Both the position numbers and the translations under genes were made by a program. Of a stretch of 64,000 bases of DNA, positions 50,992 through 60,500 are shown piece by piece. The stretch is from G963665925 sp050596425 (GTDB lineage: Bacteria; Bacillota; Clostridia; Peptostreptococcales; Acidaminobacteraceae): the NCBI RefSeq assembly GCF_050596425.1, contig NZ_CP192292.1, positions 1,302,001-1,366,000 on the forward strand, in the 5' to 3' direction. Position 1 is the first letter of the stretch. The number at the start of each line of letters is the position of its first letter. The notes below the pieces were generated by a model, which ran no database searches, was not told the origin of the DNA, and saw only the letters and a program-made list of their open reading frames with translations.

Positions 50992-52557
50992 ATGGATAAA
51001 TGGGATATTGATGATCTGGAACTGGATTTCCTTCAAGATGACATCGAAGATGAAGAGGAAACGGTTAAAGAAACATATAAAATAATTGTGGCCGATGACG
51101 ATGAAGAAATTCACAGAGTGACAAAGATGATACTGCGTGACTTTGAGTTCGAAGGAAAAAAGCTTGAGTTCATCGACACCTATTCAGGGATAGAAACCAT
51201 TAAAGTCCTTGAAGAAGTGAATGATGTGGCCATCGTTCTTTTAGATGTGGTTATGGAAAAAAGCACAGCAGGCCTTGAAGTTGTAGAACATCTCAGAAAC
51301 ATCTTAAAAAACAATATCACCCGGATTGTTTTAAGAACAGGTCAACCAGGCGAAGCGCCAGAAGAAAAGATTATACGTGATTTCGACATCAATGATTATC
51401 GACTTAAAACAGAATTGACTGTCAAACGACTGAATACGACACTTTATTCAGCACTTCGAAATTATAGGGATTTAAGGCGACTGGAAAGGCATAGAAACGG
51501 TCTTGAAAAAATCATCCAGACAAGCGCCAGACTCTTTGAACACAATTCATTAAAAGATTTTTTAATGAGCATACTCAATGAACTCTCAAACTTCAATGGT
51601 GACAGGAGCAATATGCTCTATATTAGGGAAAACATAAACCAGTCATCCAATGGATTTGTCACAATGGAAAAGCAGAATAAAAACACCATTGTTGCGGCAA
51701 CGGGCAAGTATGAAAATTTTGTTGGAAAAGAAGTGGAAGCCGTTCCCGATTTAAGTTTTATCAACAAGTGGATGCATAATGATAAGGATCCAGGAGCCAT
51801 TATTCATTCGGTGGATGACGGCGTGATTATACAAAGCAGCGGAAAAAGTCATTTGAGCAACTACATTTATATTGAAGGGGAAAAGTCAGGTTTTGACATG
51901 GATCTTATTCAGCTATTTTTGTCCAACTATTCCATTGCCCTTGATAACTATATATTAAATAATATGGTCAATACCACCCAGAAAGAAATCGCATTTGCCT
52001 TGGGTGAAATTGTGGATAGCCACCATGAAGAAACTGGAAGCCACGTTAAGAGACTTTCAGAAATGATGTATCAGTTCTGCTTGTGCAATCACTATTCTTA
52101 TTCAGAAAGCGAGATTGTTAAAGTTGCAAGCACCATGCATGATCTAGGCAAGATTGCTATACCGGATATGATCCTTAAAAAGCCAGGTAAATTGGATGCT
52201 GAAGAGTTTGATGTCATTAAGTCACACACAACCCATGGTTATAAAATACTTAGCAATTCCGATTTAGAGGTTTTAAAAATAGCAGCCGACATCGCCCTAA
52301 ACCACCATGAGAAGTTTGATGGATCTGGTTATCCTGCTGGGAAAAAGGGGCGTGAGATACCGCTCAATGCACGTATGCTCTCAATTGTTGATGTTTTTGA
52401 TGCTATGACCCATAGACGGGTTTATAAAGAAGCGGAGTCAAAGGAAGAGGCTATCGCTTATATTAACAGTCAAAGAGGCAAGCATTTTGATCCCAACTTG
52501 GTCGATGTTTTTATGAACAATTTAGATGCGATTGTAAAGGCGGGAGAAGAGCTATAG
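50992..52557 (+). CDS. Response regulator with DUF3369 and HD-GYP c-di-GMP phosphodiesterase
   Basis: A 521-residue regulator. The receiver domain (about 25-150) has DDDEEIHR and phosphoacceptor Asp in IVLLDVVM. A DUF3369 GAF-like domain follows (about 170-320). The HD-GYP domain (about 335-520) has the metal ligands H...HD in STMHDLGKIAIPD and HHEKFDGSGYP, the signature loop of active c-di-GMP phosphodiesterases. It should be phosphorylated by the kinase encoded upstream and lower c-di-GMP, opposing the GGDEF proteins of this window. A strong terminator follows. Confidence 0.93.
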   Translation: MDKWDIDDLELDFLQDDIEDEEETVKETYKIIVADDDEEIHRVTKMILRDFEFEGKKLEFIDTYSGIETIKVLEEVNDVAIVLLDVVMEKSTAGLEVVEHLRNILKNNITRIVLRTGQPGEAPEEKIIRDFDINDYRLKTELTVKRLNTTLYSALRNYRDLRRLERHRNGLEKIIQTSARLFEHNSLKDFLMSILNELSNFNGDRSNMLYIRENINQSSNGFVTMEKQNKNTIVAATGKYENFVGKEVEAVPDLSFINKWMHNDKDPGAIIHSVDDGVIIQSSGKSHLSNYIYIEGEKSGFDMDLIQLFLSNYSIALDNYILNNMVNTTQKEIAFALGEIVDSHHEETGSHVKRLSEMMYQFCLCNHYSYSESEIVKVASTMHDLGKIAIPDMILKKPGKLDAEEFDVIKSHTTHGYKILSNSDLEVLKIAADIALNHHEKFDGSGYPAGKKGREIPLNARMLSIVDVFDAMTHRRVYKEAESKEEAIAYINSQRGKHFDPNLVDVFMNNLDAIVKAGEEL

Positions 52558-52565
52558 AAAATTTG

Positions 52566-52617
52566 AAACCATTCAATCATTGTTTATAATCAAAACAATG
52601 ATTGAATGGTTTTTCAT
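52566..52617 (+). terminator. Strong terminator after HD-GYP gene
   Basis: A 20-bp stem of AAACCATTCAATCATTGTTT with its complement, 7-nt loop, then Ts. Confidence 0.92.
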
Positions 52618-52735
52618 ATGTAATAAATTGTGATACAATGTAAGGCAGTTGAGTCAAAATAGTCATTAGACATCAGAATCACGATATATGAGCCCTATAA
52701 GGGCGTGTCAAAAACTATGAAGATCGAGGTTGCCT

Positions 52736-54064
52736 ATGGAACAATTTAAAAAGCATAAGTGGTGGATTGTTGCAATTTGTTTTGTTTTATTTGTGGTCTA
52801 TGCTGTTGAAACGGCACCTATTCAAGCATTTGAATTGCTTGTTGACGGAAGACAAGTTGCTTACATAAAAGACAAAGAAATTGCAGAAAATTATATAGAA
52901 AAAATGAAAGACACATACTCAGAATCTGGAAAGTATGAAGTGGATCAGGTAAACCAAATTGCTTTTGAAGGCGTAAAGGTTCCTGAGTCCGACATAGCAA
53001 CAGAAGACAAGCTTTCAGAAATCCTAGATGAAAACATAAATTTCAACTTGTATGGCTATACAATTAAAATCGATGACGAATCCTTCTTTACTCTGAAAAG
53101 GGAAAGTGAGGCAGAGGCTCTTCTTGAAAAAATCAAGAAGCAGTACGTGACAGAAGATGTTGATTTTCTTGAGATTGATTTTGTGGAAAACGTTGAAATT
53201 TTAAAAGCCCAAGTGAAGAAAATCGATATAGCTGACTATGAATCGGTGTGGGCTGCTTATGAATCCGGCAAAGAAGAACGTTTAACTTACAAGGTTGAAA
53301 AGGGTGACACAACTTGGGATATCGCCAGTCGTTTTGGTCTGTCGATAGAAGAAATCGCCCTCGCCAATTCTGATAAGGATCTTACAAAACTTCAAATTGG
53401 CCAGGAAGTCAATTTGAACCTGCCAAAGGCATGGATCAATGTGCGGACGGTGGCCAAGAAAACTGAGGAATTGCCGATTATTGCAAATACCTATTACGAA
53501 AAAGTTGACACCATGTATGTTGGTGACTACAAGCTGAAAGAACAAGGGCAAGATGGTCTTAAAAAGGTTGAAGTTGAGACAACGTATGTGAATGGCATAC
53601 TGGAGAATGAACAGATTCTACAAGAAGTCGTCGTAAAAGAGCCAACATCTACCATTATGATGACTGGCACAAAGTGGAAAGAAGTGACGGCATCGGGTGA
53701 ATTCAACAATCCAGCAAATGGAAAACTCACATCGCGTTTTGGAACACGCTGGGGACGAATGCATGAGGGCATTGATATTGGAGCACCTGTCGGAACGGCT
53801 ATAAGAGCTGCTGATGCAGGCGTGGTCATATCGGCTAAGTATATTTCTGGCTATGGCAACACGGTTATTTTAGATCATGGCAACGGCATCAACACGCTTT
53901 ACGGTCATGCCAGCGAACTTCTGGTCGTTGTCGGACAAACGGTTGAAAAGAATGAGCTGATTGCACGTGTGGGCAGAACAGGATCAACAACAGGTTCGTG
54001 TTTGCATTTTGAAGTTCGAAGAAATGGTCAGCCGATTGATCCACTGCCATATTTAAATTACTAA
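52736..54064 (+). CDS. LysM-G5-M23 peptidoglycan endopeptidase
   Basis: A membrane-anchored hydrolase of about 442 residues. An N-terminal signal-anchor (about 10-28) is followed by an extracellular stretch to 180, LysM (about 183-228: YKVEKGDTTWDIASRFGLS), a G5 domain (about 240-315) and a C-terminal LytM/M23 domain (about 328-440). The zinc ligands are H and D in HEGIDIG and the H in LHFEVR, with HASELLV also present. It cuts peptide crosslinks in the cell wall. The ATG at 52736 follows GAGG; a TTG at 52730 also reads in frame. Confidence 0.9.
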   Translation: MEQFKKHKWWIVAICFVLFVVYAVETAPIQAFELLVDGRQVAYIKDKEIAENYIEKMKDTYSESGKYEVDQVNQIAFEGVKVPESDIATEDKLSEILDENINFNLYGYTIKIDDESFFTLKRESEAEALLEKIKKQYVTEDVDFLEIDFVENVEILKAQVKKIDIADYESVWAAYESGKEERLTYKVEKGDTTWDIASRFGLSIEEIALANSDKDLTKLQIGQEVNLNLPKAWINVRTVAKKTEELPIIANTYYEKVDTMYVGDYKLKEQGQDGLKKVEVETTYVNGILENEQILQEVVVKEPTSTIMMTGTKWKEVTASGEFNNPANGKLTSRFGTRWGRMHEGIDIGAPVGTAIRAADAGVVISAKYISGYGNTVILDHGNGINTLYGHASELLVVVGQTVEKNELIARVGRTGSTTGSCLHFEVRRNGQPIDPLPYLNY

Positions 54065-54068
54065 TTGA

Positions 54069-54152
54069 GCGACTTTAAAATATTATTTAAGAATCTTCGT
54101 TATACCATATTTAGATATTAGAGAAGATGTGGATTAGTAATTTTAAAAACGC
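54069..54152 (+). repeat. Hairpin repeat family, copy C (shortened, 84 bp)
   Basis: Left end GCGACTTTAAAATATT and right end AATTTTAAAAACGC are inverted copies, and AAGAATCTTC pairs with GAAGATGTGG in part. The inner part of copy B is missing. It lies just after the M23 gene. Confidence 0.75.
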
Positions 54153-54195
54153 ATGAAATCAAAGGTTGTAAGTACAATAAACGAAATCAAATAAC

Positions 54196-54247
54196 AAAAT
54201 CCACTTAAGAAATGTAGTCATATACATTCATTAAGTGGATTTTTTAT
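54196..54247. terminator. Bidirectional terminator with two-part stem
   Basis: AAAATCCACTTAA pairs with TTAAGTGGATTTT, and ATGTA pairs with TACAT inside. It lies between convergent M23 and DUF624 genes. Confidence 0.88.
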
Positions 54248-54265
54248 TTGGCTTTTATAGTTTGG

Positions 54266-54300
54266 CGACTTGCAAAATATTATTAAAGGTCATCATAACC
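54266..54300 (+). repeat. Hairpin repeat family, copy D (fragment)
   Basis: GCGACTTGCAAAATATTATT followed by a degraded right part that runs into the end of the DUF624 coding sequence. The stop codon of that gene lies inside the repeat-like stretch. Confidence 0.55.
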
Positions 54301-54951
54301 TTTAGGGGCATAGAGGGTGTTTGAAAACAAAGCTTGTTTTTGCTCATCAGTCAAATATTTTATAAGGACTGTACGTATGACAAACTGATCAATAACCACA
54401 CCCAAACCACTCAGAAGAAAGAGTAGAAAAATGCCATGAAGTTCAAAGGTCATATAGACCCCTAGGCCAATGAGACCTGTGCAGATAAGCGTGACCCAAA
54501 TGTGCTTGTGTGACAAGATGAAAGCTTGCTGTATAAGAGGTTTTAGCTTGATGTCGATAAGAGCCAGGGTAGGCAAGGCGTAAATCAATATAAAAATAAC
54601 CTCTATAATGACTGCAAAGTAAACAATGGTTAGTGAAGATAGAGCCCCTTCCATTTGACTGAACAATTCAATAGCAAAGCGACTTAGACCAATCAGGGCA
54701 TATGAAAGACCCCAAACCGCAGAGGCTTGCTTCCAGTTGCGTTTGAAGCTTTGTATAAAATTTTCAAGGGCATAGCCTCGGCCTTCGAAAAGAGTTCGGT
54801 CTATGGAAAACATCATGGCTGTTACTGCGGCACCAAAGCCCAGACCAAACGTTAAAATGGATATTGTTAATACTATGAAATTGAGCAGGGTCAAATCAAA
54901 TAATATGGCTCCATATTTACTCAGACCACTGTCTTGATCAAAAAATCGCAT
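54283..54951 (-). CDS. DUF624 (YesL-like) membrane protein
   Basis: A membrane protein of about 222 residues with five or so helices (LTLLNFIVLTISILTFGLGFG and later GLIGLGVYMTFEL). The N-terminal RFFDQDSGLSKYGAILFDL and FSIDRTLFEGRGY with the FKRNWKQASAVW segment match DUF624/YesL proteins, often linked to carbohydrate ABC transport in Firmicutes. The ATG at 54951 has GGAGG at the right distance; the frame extends to a TTG at 54963 that overlaps that site. No sugar genes lie nearby, so its role is open. Confidence 0.85.
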   Translation of the reverse strand: MRFFDQDSGLSKYGAILFDLTLLNFIVLTISILTFGLGFGAAVTAMMFSIDRTLFEGRGYALENFIQSFKRNWKQASAVWGLSYALIGLSRFAIELFSQMEGALSSLTIVYFAVIIEVIFILIYALPTLALIDIKLKPLIQQAFILSHKHIWVTLICTGLIGLGVYMTFELHGIFLLFLLSGLGVVIDQFVIRTVLIKYLTDEQKQALFSNTLYAPKGYDDL

Positions 54952-55131
54952 GATAACCTCCAAAGTGCACTATTTAATGTATCATTTTACAAGTGCCTAT
55001 TATTCATAATATACTTGCTAAATAAAGGGGTCAAATGCTTCTAGAAAATTTAGAACTTATGCTAGATTATTCTTAGCAATTACGTATAAACTGACTTACA
55101 ATTTTGAATGTGGAATATGGGAGGCATATAT

Positions 55132-55944
55132 ATGACAAATCTTAAAACAATCAAGAAAGAATTGTTTAAACATATCGATGAAGCAGGGGGACGGCTGGCT
55201 TATGATGTTTCAATGAATAAAGGTGACCTTCTCTTTTTTATACACGGTATAGGATGCAATAAAGCATCCTTCAAGCATGTATGGGATGCAGTGGAGTTAA
55301 AGGCGTATTCAAAACTGGCTGTTGATTTGATGGGCTATGGAGCATCGGATGGTCCAGAAGGTTTTTCGTATGATATGAAGGATCAAGCCCGGGCTTGTTT
55401 TGACCTTATTTTGTCTTTGGGCTTTGAAAAAATTCATGTGGTGGCCCATAGTATGGGCGGTGCTGTCGGTATTCTTTTAGCACAAATGATAGAGGACTCT
55501 GATAAATCATTGGAAAGCTTTGTGAGCGTAGAGGGAAATTTTATTGCCAGTGACTGCGGTCTGATCAGTCGAAAGATTATTGGAATGGATTATGAGTATT
55601 TTGAGAAGACGCACTTCAATTATCTTAAGGAAAATTCATCCCTATCCTATGATATGGGGGTCAAGGAATGGTCGCGCCAATTCAATGATGCCAATCCCCT
55701 AGGATTTTATAGGTCGGCATATAGTCTTGTGAAATGGTCAGACAGCGGTGATTTGCTTAAGATATTCAATAGCCTTCATTCAAAGAAAGCCTATATTTAT
55801 GGGGCCGCTACGGAGGGGCTTGAAGTCCTTGGCGTTTTAGATGAAAAAATATGCCACCGCATAGAAAACTCGGGTCATTTTATAATGATAGAGGCACCAG
55901 AAGCCTTTCATGTAACCCTTAGAGATATTGTTCGCAGAGATTAA
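55132..55944 (+). CDS. Alpha/beta hydrolase
   Basis: A 270-residue alpha/beta hydrolase. The oxyanion-hole strand is FFIHGIGCNK, the nucleophile elbow AHSMGG (Ser107), and the catalytic His lies in ENSGHFIM near residue 248. VDLMGYGASDGP is the usual loop after strand 4. GGGAGG precedes the ATG at 55132; the frame extends upstream without a good site. The substrate is unknown; esterase or peptidase-like activity are both possible. Confidence 0.88.
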   Translation: MTNLKTIKKELFKHIDEAGGRLAYDVSMNKGDLLFFIHGIGCNKASFKHVWDAVELKAYSKLAVDLMGYGASDGPEGFSYDMKDQARACFDLILSLGFEKIHVVAHSMGGAVGILLAQMIEDSDKSLESFVSVEGNFIASDCGLISRKIIGMDYEYFEKTHFNYLKENSSLSYDMGVKEWSRQFNDANPLGFYRSAYSLVKWSDSGDLLKIFNSLHSKKAYIYGAATEGLEVLGVLDEKICHRIENSGHFIMIEAPEAFHVTLRDIVRRD

Positions 55945-55968
55945 TTATAAGGATAGTTTGATTGAAAA

Positions 55969-55999
55969 AAAGCACAGAGGCGTTAGCCCTGTGCTTTAT
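55969..55999. terminator. Bidirectional terminator
   Basis: AAAGCACAG pairs with CTGTGCTTT, with GG/CC inside the loop. It overlaps the last codons of the minus-strand 89-residue gene. Confidence 0.8.
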
Positions 56000-56252
56000 C
56001 TGATCGCTTGTCTAAATGAGAAAACTCATCCATTAAAGTCTGAACGGCAGCAATTCTTGCGTTGATTTTCACTTGGAAAAGTTCTCCGCGTCCGTACCAA
56101 TCGTTGCCCTCATGGACATATAGTGATTCTAGAAATGCTTTTAAGTGTTCGTAAGTGTAGTTTGGGTCGTTTTCAAGCTGGTCTTTTGTTGTATAATATA
56201 TCTTGTCATAAGCTTCGTCGAATGCTGTTTCAAAATGGTCATCAAAAAACAT
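55983..56252 (-). CDS. Small hypothetical protein
   Basis: An 89-residue acidic, helical, soluble protein with YTYEHLKAFLESLYVHEGND and KINARIAAVQTLMDEF. AAAGGAG lies seven bases before the ATG, which supports translation. I do not recognise the family; similar small helical proteins are common in Firmicutes. It is monocistronic between two plus-strand genes and shares the terminator at 55969. Confidence 0.7.
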   Translation of the reverse strand: MFFDDHFETAFDEAYDKIYYTTKDQLENDPNYTYEHLKAFLESLYVHEGNDWYGRGELFQVKINARIAAVQTLMDEFSHLDKRSDKAQG

Positions 56253-56456
56253 AAAGCGCTCCTTTCATGCATAGTTTTATAAAAAAACTTTTAAAGTTAG
56301 AATGAGTTGCTAAAGCATCAAGGAAATTATACAGGTAATTGGTGTATGTTTCAAATAAAAAACATAATCATATCAAATTTGAAATGAGTGTGGAATGTCT
56401 AAGTCAATTAGATTTTTAAGAAAGTCAGAACAAGTATAGATTCGGAGTGACTGAAT

Positions 56457-57071
56457 ATGAGCAATCAAAAATCCAATAAAGCCCCTATGCAAGTGGAAAG
56501 GGTTCGACAAGTGGAAGGCTTAAAATACCTGAACACATTTGTTATTGACTATAAAACGAAATCAGGTCAAAAAAAACAGTGGGAGCTTGTTTCCAGACAG
56601 AATCAAGACAGGTTGGAAAAAGAAATATTTCAGGATAAGTCCTATACTGACGGCGCCATGGTCTTTGCCACAGATGAAGAAAAAACCAAGGTGGTTATAT
56701 TAAAAGAATATCGGGTGAGTGCAGGCAAGTATGTCTATATGTTTCCGGCTGGTCTTGTGGAAGCTGGTGAGTCAATAGAAAAAGCCAGTGTGCGTGAGTT
56801 TAAAGAAGAGACCGGCATGGGTTTTGTACCCAAGTATGTGGAAAGAGAGCGGTATGTTTCTGTGGGCATTGTCAATGAAAGGGTCAACATAGTATATGGC
56901 ACATATTTTGGACAGGCTTCTCAAAAGCATCAAGAAGACAATGAACATGCTGAGATATTGATTATTGATAGGGAACAGGCCTTGTATATACTGGAAAATG
57001 AGGAAGTGTCTATCAGGACAGCTATGCTTCTTCAGGGTTTCTTTCGTTTAAACCCCTACTTTCATGGTTAA
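56457..57071 (+). CDS. Nudix hydrolase, ADP-ribose pyrophosphatase-like
   Basis: A 204-residue Nudix protein. The Nudix box runs from G99 to about residue 121 with GLVEAGE...REFKEETGM, matching GX5EX7REUXEEXGU. The N-terminal VERVRQVEGLKYLNTFVIDY and the position of the box resemble ADP-ribose and nucleotide-sugar pyrophosphatases. CGGAGTG precedes the ATG. The substrate is not certain. Confidence 0.87.
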   Translation: MSNQKSNKAPMQVERVRQVEGLKYLNTFVIDYKTKSGQKKQWELVSRQNQDRLEKEIFQDKSYTDGAMVFATDEEKTKVVILKEYRVSAGKYVYMFPAGLVEAGESIEKASVREFKEETGMGFVPKYVERERYVSVGIVNERVNIVYGTYFGQASQKHQEDNEHAEILIIDREQALYILENEEVSIRTAMLLQGFFRLNPYFHG

Positions 57072-57072
57072 G

Positions 57073-57110
57073 AACCTGTCCGCTTAGAGCAAGAAAAGAC
57101 AGGTTTATTC
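57073..57110 (+). terminator. Probable terminator after Nudix gene
   Basis: AACCTGTC pairs with GACAGGTT across a 17-nt loop; the T-run is weak. Confidence 0.55.
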
Positions 57111-57149
57111 CGAGGTAAACTGATATCTTATTCATAAGGAGATGGCGCT

Positions 57150-58031
57150 ATGAACTGGATTGAGAACTTAAATAAGGCACTGGATTTCATTGAGGACAAC
57201 TTAGATAAAGAGATTGATCCGGAAGAGGTTGCTAGGGCTGCTTACACTTCCAGATTTCATTTCCAAAGACTCTTCACAATGGTGTCGGGTTACAGGCTGG
57301 GAGAGTACATTCGCCAAAGAAGACTCTCGGTGGCTGTTTCTGACCTGCGAAAGACAGGGGTTAAAGTCATAGATGTTGCTATGAAGTACGGGTATGATTC
57401 TCCAGAAGCGTTTTCAAAGGCTTTTAAAAAGCTTCATGGGGTTTCGCCTTCCACAGTGCGCAAAGATGACAAAAGCTTTCAGGCCATTCCTCCGTTAAGA
57501 TTTCAATTAACTGTGAAGGGAGAGGAACATATGAATTACACAATCATCAAGAAAGAGGCATTTGATATTATTGGCTATAAAAAGCACGTGAGCACTAAAA
57601 ACAACGAAAACTTTATTGAGCTTCCAAAGTTTTGGGACAAGCTCCACGGCGAGGGCAAGGTGGAAGAATTGGCAAAAGCCGCTCCTGATGGAGACGTTTT
57701 AGGGGTGTGCCTCAACTACAATGATGGGGATGAAGAGTTTGACTATTACATTGCTGTACGCGGCAATGATGCTGGCTCAACAGATGAGGACCTTGTGAAG
57801 GCAAGAATACCAGAAAGCACCTGGGCTGTTTTTACCCATGCAGGTGAATTGCCAGATGCCATTCAGAATTTGTGGAAACAAATATATCATGAATGGTTTC
57901 CAGCAACAAATTATCAGCATGCTGGAACCGCAGAACTTGAAATTTATCCAACGGATTGCGAATGCCCAGATGGTATGAAATTTGAAATATGGATCCCTAT
58001 TATTGAAAATGATAAGTCCGCATCAAAATAA
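57150..58031 (+). CDS. AraC-family regulator with GyrI-like effector domain
   Basis: A 293-residue regulator of the Rob/SoxS-with-effector type. The N-terminal AraC domain (about 1-110) shows RFHFQRLFTMVSGYRLGEYIRQRRL and YGYDSPEAFSKAFKKLHGVSP shortened here to DSPEAFSKAFKKLHGVSP. The C-terminal GyrI-like domain (about 130-290) ends with AELEIYPTDC and FEIWIPI, a small-molecule binding fold. GGGAGAGG ahead of an internal ATG at 57532 could allow separate translation of the effector domain. Ligand and targets unknown. Confidence 0.9.
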   Translation: MNWIENLNKALDFIEDNLDKEIDPEEVARAAYTSRFHFQRLFTMVSGYRLGEYIRQRRLSVAVSDLRKTGVKVIDVAMKYGYDSPEAFSKAFKKLHGVSPSTVRKDDKSFQAIPPLRFQLTVKGEEHMNYTIIKKEAFDIIGYKKHVSTKNNENFIELPKFWDKLHGEGKVEELAKAAPDGDVLGVCLNYNDGDEEFDYYIAVRGNDAGSTDEDLVKARIPESTWAVFTHAGELPDAIQNLWKQIYHEWFPATNYQHAGTAELEIYPTDCECPDGMKFEIWIPIIENDKSASK

Positions 58032-58052
58032 AACCCTTTAATACGCAAATGC

Positions 58053-58094
58053 CAAGTCCAGCTCGAGGTTCGTGCTGGATTTTGGTTTTTTTTT
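58053..58094 (+). terminator. Terminator after AraC-GyrI gene
   Basis: CCAAGTCCAGC pairs with GCTGGATTTTGG with one bulge, followed by T8. Confidence 0.82.
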
Positions 58095-58267
58095 ATACTA
58101 ATATAGAAACAGGCACTTATAAAGAAACAGACACTTATTAAGAACCAGACACAAGCCATTGCCACATCATGTTTGAGTTTGACTCTATCAAGATCTATGC
58201 AAGGTATAGTGCTGGCTTTTTATGTGTATATTGAGACGAGCCTATTTATAAAGGTGGTGAAGAAAAT

Positions 58268-59272
58268 ATGGACTATAGCTTTTCACAGTGGAAAGAGATA
58301 TATAGAAAAAGAAGAGATATCGAAAAACCAGTTGGGCGTTTTGCACCGAGTCCAACGGGTTATATGCATCTTGGCAATGTTTGGGCGGCACTCTTAGCCT
58401 GGCTGGCCGTAAGAAAAGACAATGGAACAATGATCCTTCGCGTTGAGGATTTAGACCCTGATAGATCAAAATCCCATTTCACAGACCGCATAATCTCAGA
58501 TATGAGATGGTTGGGGCTGGACTGGGATGAAGGCCCTCAACTTGGCGGCGATTTTGGACCCTATACCCAAGACCAGCGCAGGCACATTTATGCTTCAGCA
58601 CTGAAAGATCTTCAAGAAAGAAAACTGGTGTACCCTTGCTTTTGTACAAGAAAAGAACTACGTGCTGCCAGTGCCCCTCATAGGGAAGATGGAATTTTTA
58701 TCTATAACGGCAAGTGTAAAGAACTCAGCCATGACCAATTAGAAGAAAATCTTGAAACGAAACGCCACGCATATCGCATTGGGGTGCCAGATAAGGAATA
58801 CAATTTTATTGATCTCAATTATGGGCAGTATAAGCAAAATTTAGCCAAGGACTGCGGAGATTTTGTCCTTTCAAGAGGTGACGGTGTGCATGCCTATCAA
58901 TTGGCAGTGGTTGTGGATGATGCACTTATGGGAGTGGATACCGTCGTAAGAGGGTGCGACCTGATTGACTCAAGTCCCCGGCAGATCTTTTTGCATGAGT
59001 CCCTGGGATTTTGCCCGCCTAAATTCGGGCATGTCCCTCTTCTAAAAGGAGAAGACGCACAGCGACTTTCTAAAAGGCATAAGTCCCTTGATCTGGCATA
59101 CTTGAGGGAAAACGGATGGACAGCCCAGGAAATTATAGGTCTTCTTGGGCATAAAGCTGGACTTATTGATAGATTTGAGGCTGTAAAAGCAGAAGACCTT
59201 ATTGAAGCCTTCGACTGGAGTCGCTTGCCCCAGAATGACATTGTACTAGAAGACTCTGAACTTATAAAATGA
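58268..59272 (+). CDS. gluQ: Glutamyl-Q tRNA(Asp) synthetase
   Basis: A 334-residue truncated glutamyl-tRNA synthetase paralogue without anticodon-binding domain. The catalytic start is GRFAPSPTGYMHLGN (HIGH-like at 34-37), a zinc site includes YPCFCTRKEL and the KMSKS-like loop is QRLSKRHKS. GluQ-RS attaches glutamate to the queuosine of tRNA(Asp). It is somewhat longer than the E. coli enzyme (about 300). AAAGGTGG precedes the ATG. A tRNA-modification gene (mnmA) lies downstream, but as a separate unit. Confidence 0.9.
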   Translation: MDYSFSQWKEIYRKRRDIEKPVGRFAPSPTGYMHLGNVWAALLAWLAVRKDNGTMILRVEDLDPDRSKSHFTDRIISDMRWLGLDWDEGPQLGGDFGPYTQDQRRHIYASALKDLQERKLVYPCFCTRKELRAASAPHREDGIFIYNGKCKELSHDQLEENLETKRHAYRIGVPDKEYNFIDLNYGQYKQNLAKDCGDFVLSRGDGVHAYQLAVVVDDALMGVDTVVRGCDLIDSSPRQIFLHESLGFCPPKFGHVPLLKGEDAQRLSKRHKSLDLAYLRENGWTAQEIIGLLGHKAGLIDRFEAVKAEDLIEAFDWSRLPQNDIVLEDSELIK

Positions 59273-59390
59273 GAGACTTGAGTCATTTAATTGAAAAACC
59301 TCTTTTAAAAGCCTCTTTGTTATAGATCGGAATTAATATATAATAGGTCACGGTGTTAAGAAATTGCTTGATATGTACTAGGAGATTCAA

Positions 59391-60482
59391 ATGAAACAAG
59401 AAAAAAACAAGGGGTGTGTGGCCGTTGCCTTAAGTGGGGGTGTAGACAGCACTGCTGCTGCGATTCATCTTATGGACGAAGGATACACATGTTTTGGCAT
59501 CACGATGTATTTGTTTGACTTGCCAGATGAAAATGGCATTATGAAACCACCATCATTTTTAAAGGATGCTGGGCGTGTGGCAGAAGAACTTGGCATAGAA
59601 CATCATATAATTGATATGAGAGATGTTTTTAAAGAGAAAATCATGTTGCCCTTTGCAAAGGCCTATTTAAGTGGGGAAACCCCCAATCCGTGTGTGCTTT
59701 GCAATAGGGAGATAAAGTATGGGCTGCTTTTAGAAGAAGCCGTAAAACTTGGTGCAGATTACATGGCAACTGGTCATTATGCTAGAAATATATTTAATCC
59801 AGCGACTGGACAGTATCAACTCTTTAAGGGGCTTGCTGATAGGAAAGATCAGGCCTATGTTATGCATGGTCTTACACAAAAACAGTTATCTAGAATTCTT
59901 TTTCCGAATGGGTCTTACATGTCTAAGGAAGATATTAGAGAAGTTGTGGCGAAATGGGGAATTTTCACTGCCAGCAAAAAAGACTCAATGGGTATATGCT
60001 TTGTACCACATGGAGATTATGGAGCTGTTATCAAAGACCTCTTTCCTGGGACAATCGAGGAAGGCAATTTTGTCGACTTAGATGGTAATGTTCTTGGGCG
60101 ACATAGGGGGATTGTATACTATACTGTGGGTCAAAAAAGAGGACTAGGCATTGAAACCACAGAACCGATGACGGTTATAGAAATTGATTCTAAGCGCAAT
60201 CAAATTGTTTTAGGACCCGATGAAAAGACTTACTCCAAGGCCATAGTAACAGATACGTTTCACTTAATTAGTGAGATGAAAAGTAAAATCCCGGATCGTG
60301 TCCAGTTAAAAATGTTCAATTGGGGTCTTATGTTAGATGCATGGACAGAAGAACTGGAAAATGGTCAAGTGAAATTTATATTCGAAAAGCCTGAAAGGGC
60401 TCCTGCATGTGGACAACATGCAGTCATATACAATGATGAACAGTTGCTTGGCGGCGGGAAAATCGTAGCCATAGTGAAATAG
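59391..60482 (+). CDS. mnmA: tRNA 2-thiouridylase MnmA
   Basis: A 363-residue enzyme that puts sulfur on C2 of wobble uridine in tRNAs for Lys, Glu and Gln. The PP-loop is SGGVDS (15-20). The catalytic Cys pair is in NPCVLCN (about 101) and MGICFV (about 202). The second half is the usual beta-barrel with GQKRGLGI. Length is normal. The ATG follows TAGGAG. A cysteine desulfurase partner is not seen in this window; the rhodanese at the left edge is too far away to count as context. Confidence 0.93.
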   Translation: MKQEKNKGCVAVALSGGVDSTAAAIHLMDEGYTCFGITMYLFDLPDENGIMKPPSFLKDAGRVAEELGIEHHIIDMRDVFKEKIMLPFAKAYLSGETPNPCVLCNREIKYGLLLEEAVKLGADYMATGHYARNIFNPATGQYQLFKGLADRKDQAYVMHGLTQKQLSRILFPNGSYMSKEDIREVVAKWGIFTASKKDSMGICFVPHGDYGAVIKDLFPGTIEEGNFVDLDGNVLGRHRGIVYYTVGQKRGLGIETTEPMTVIEIDSKRNQIVLGPDEKTYSKAIVTDTFHLISEMKSKIPDRVQLKMFNWGLMLDAWTEELENGQVKFIFEKPERAPACGQHAVIYNDEQLLGGGKIVAIVK

Positions 60483-60500
60483 TTCATACAGGAGGAATAC

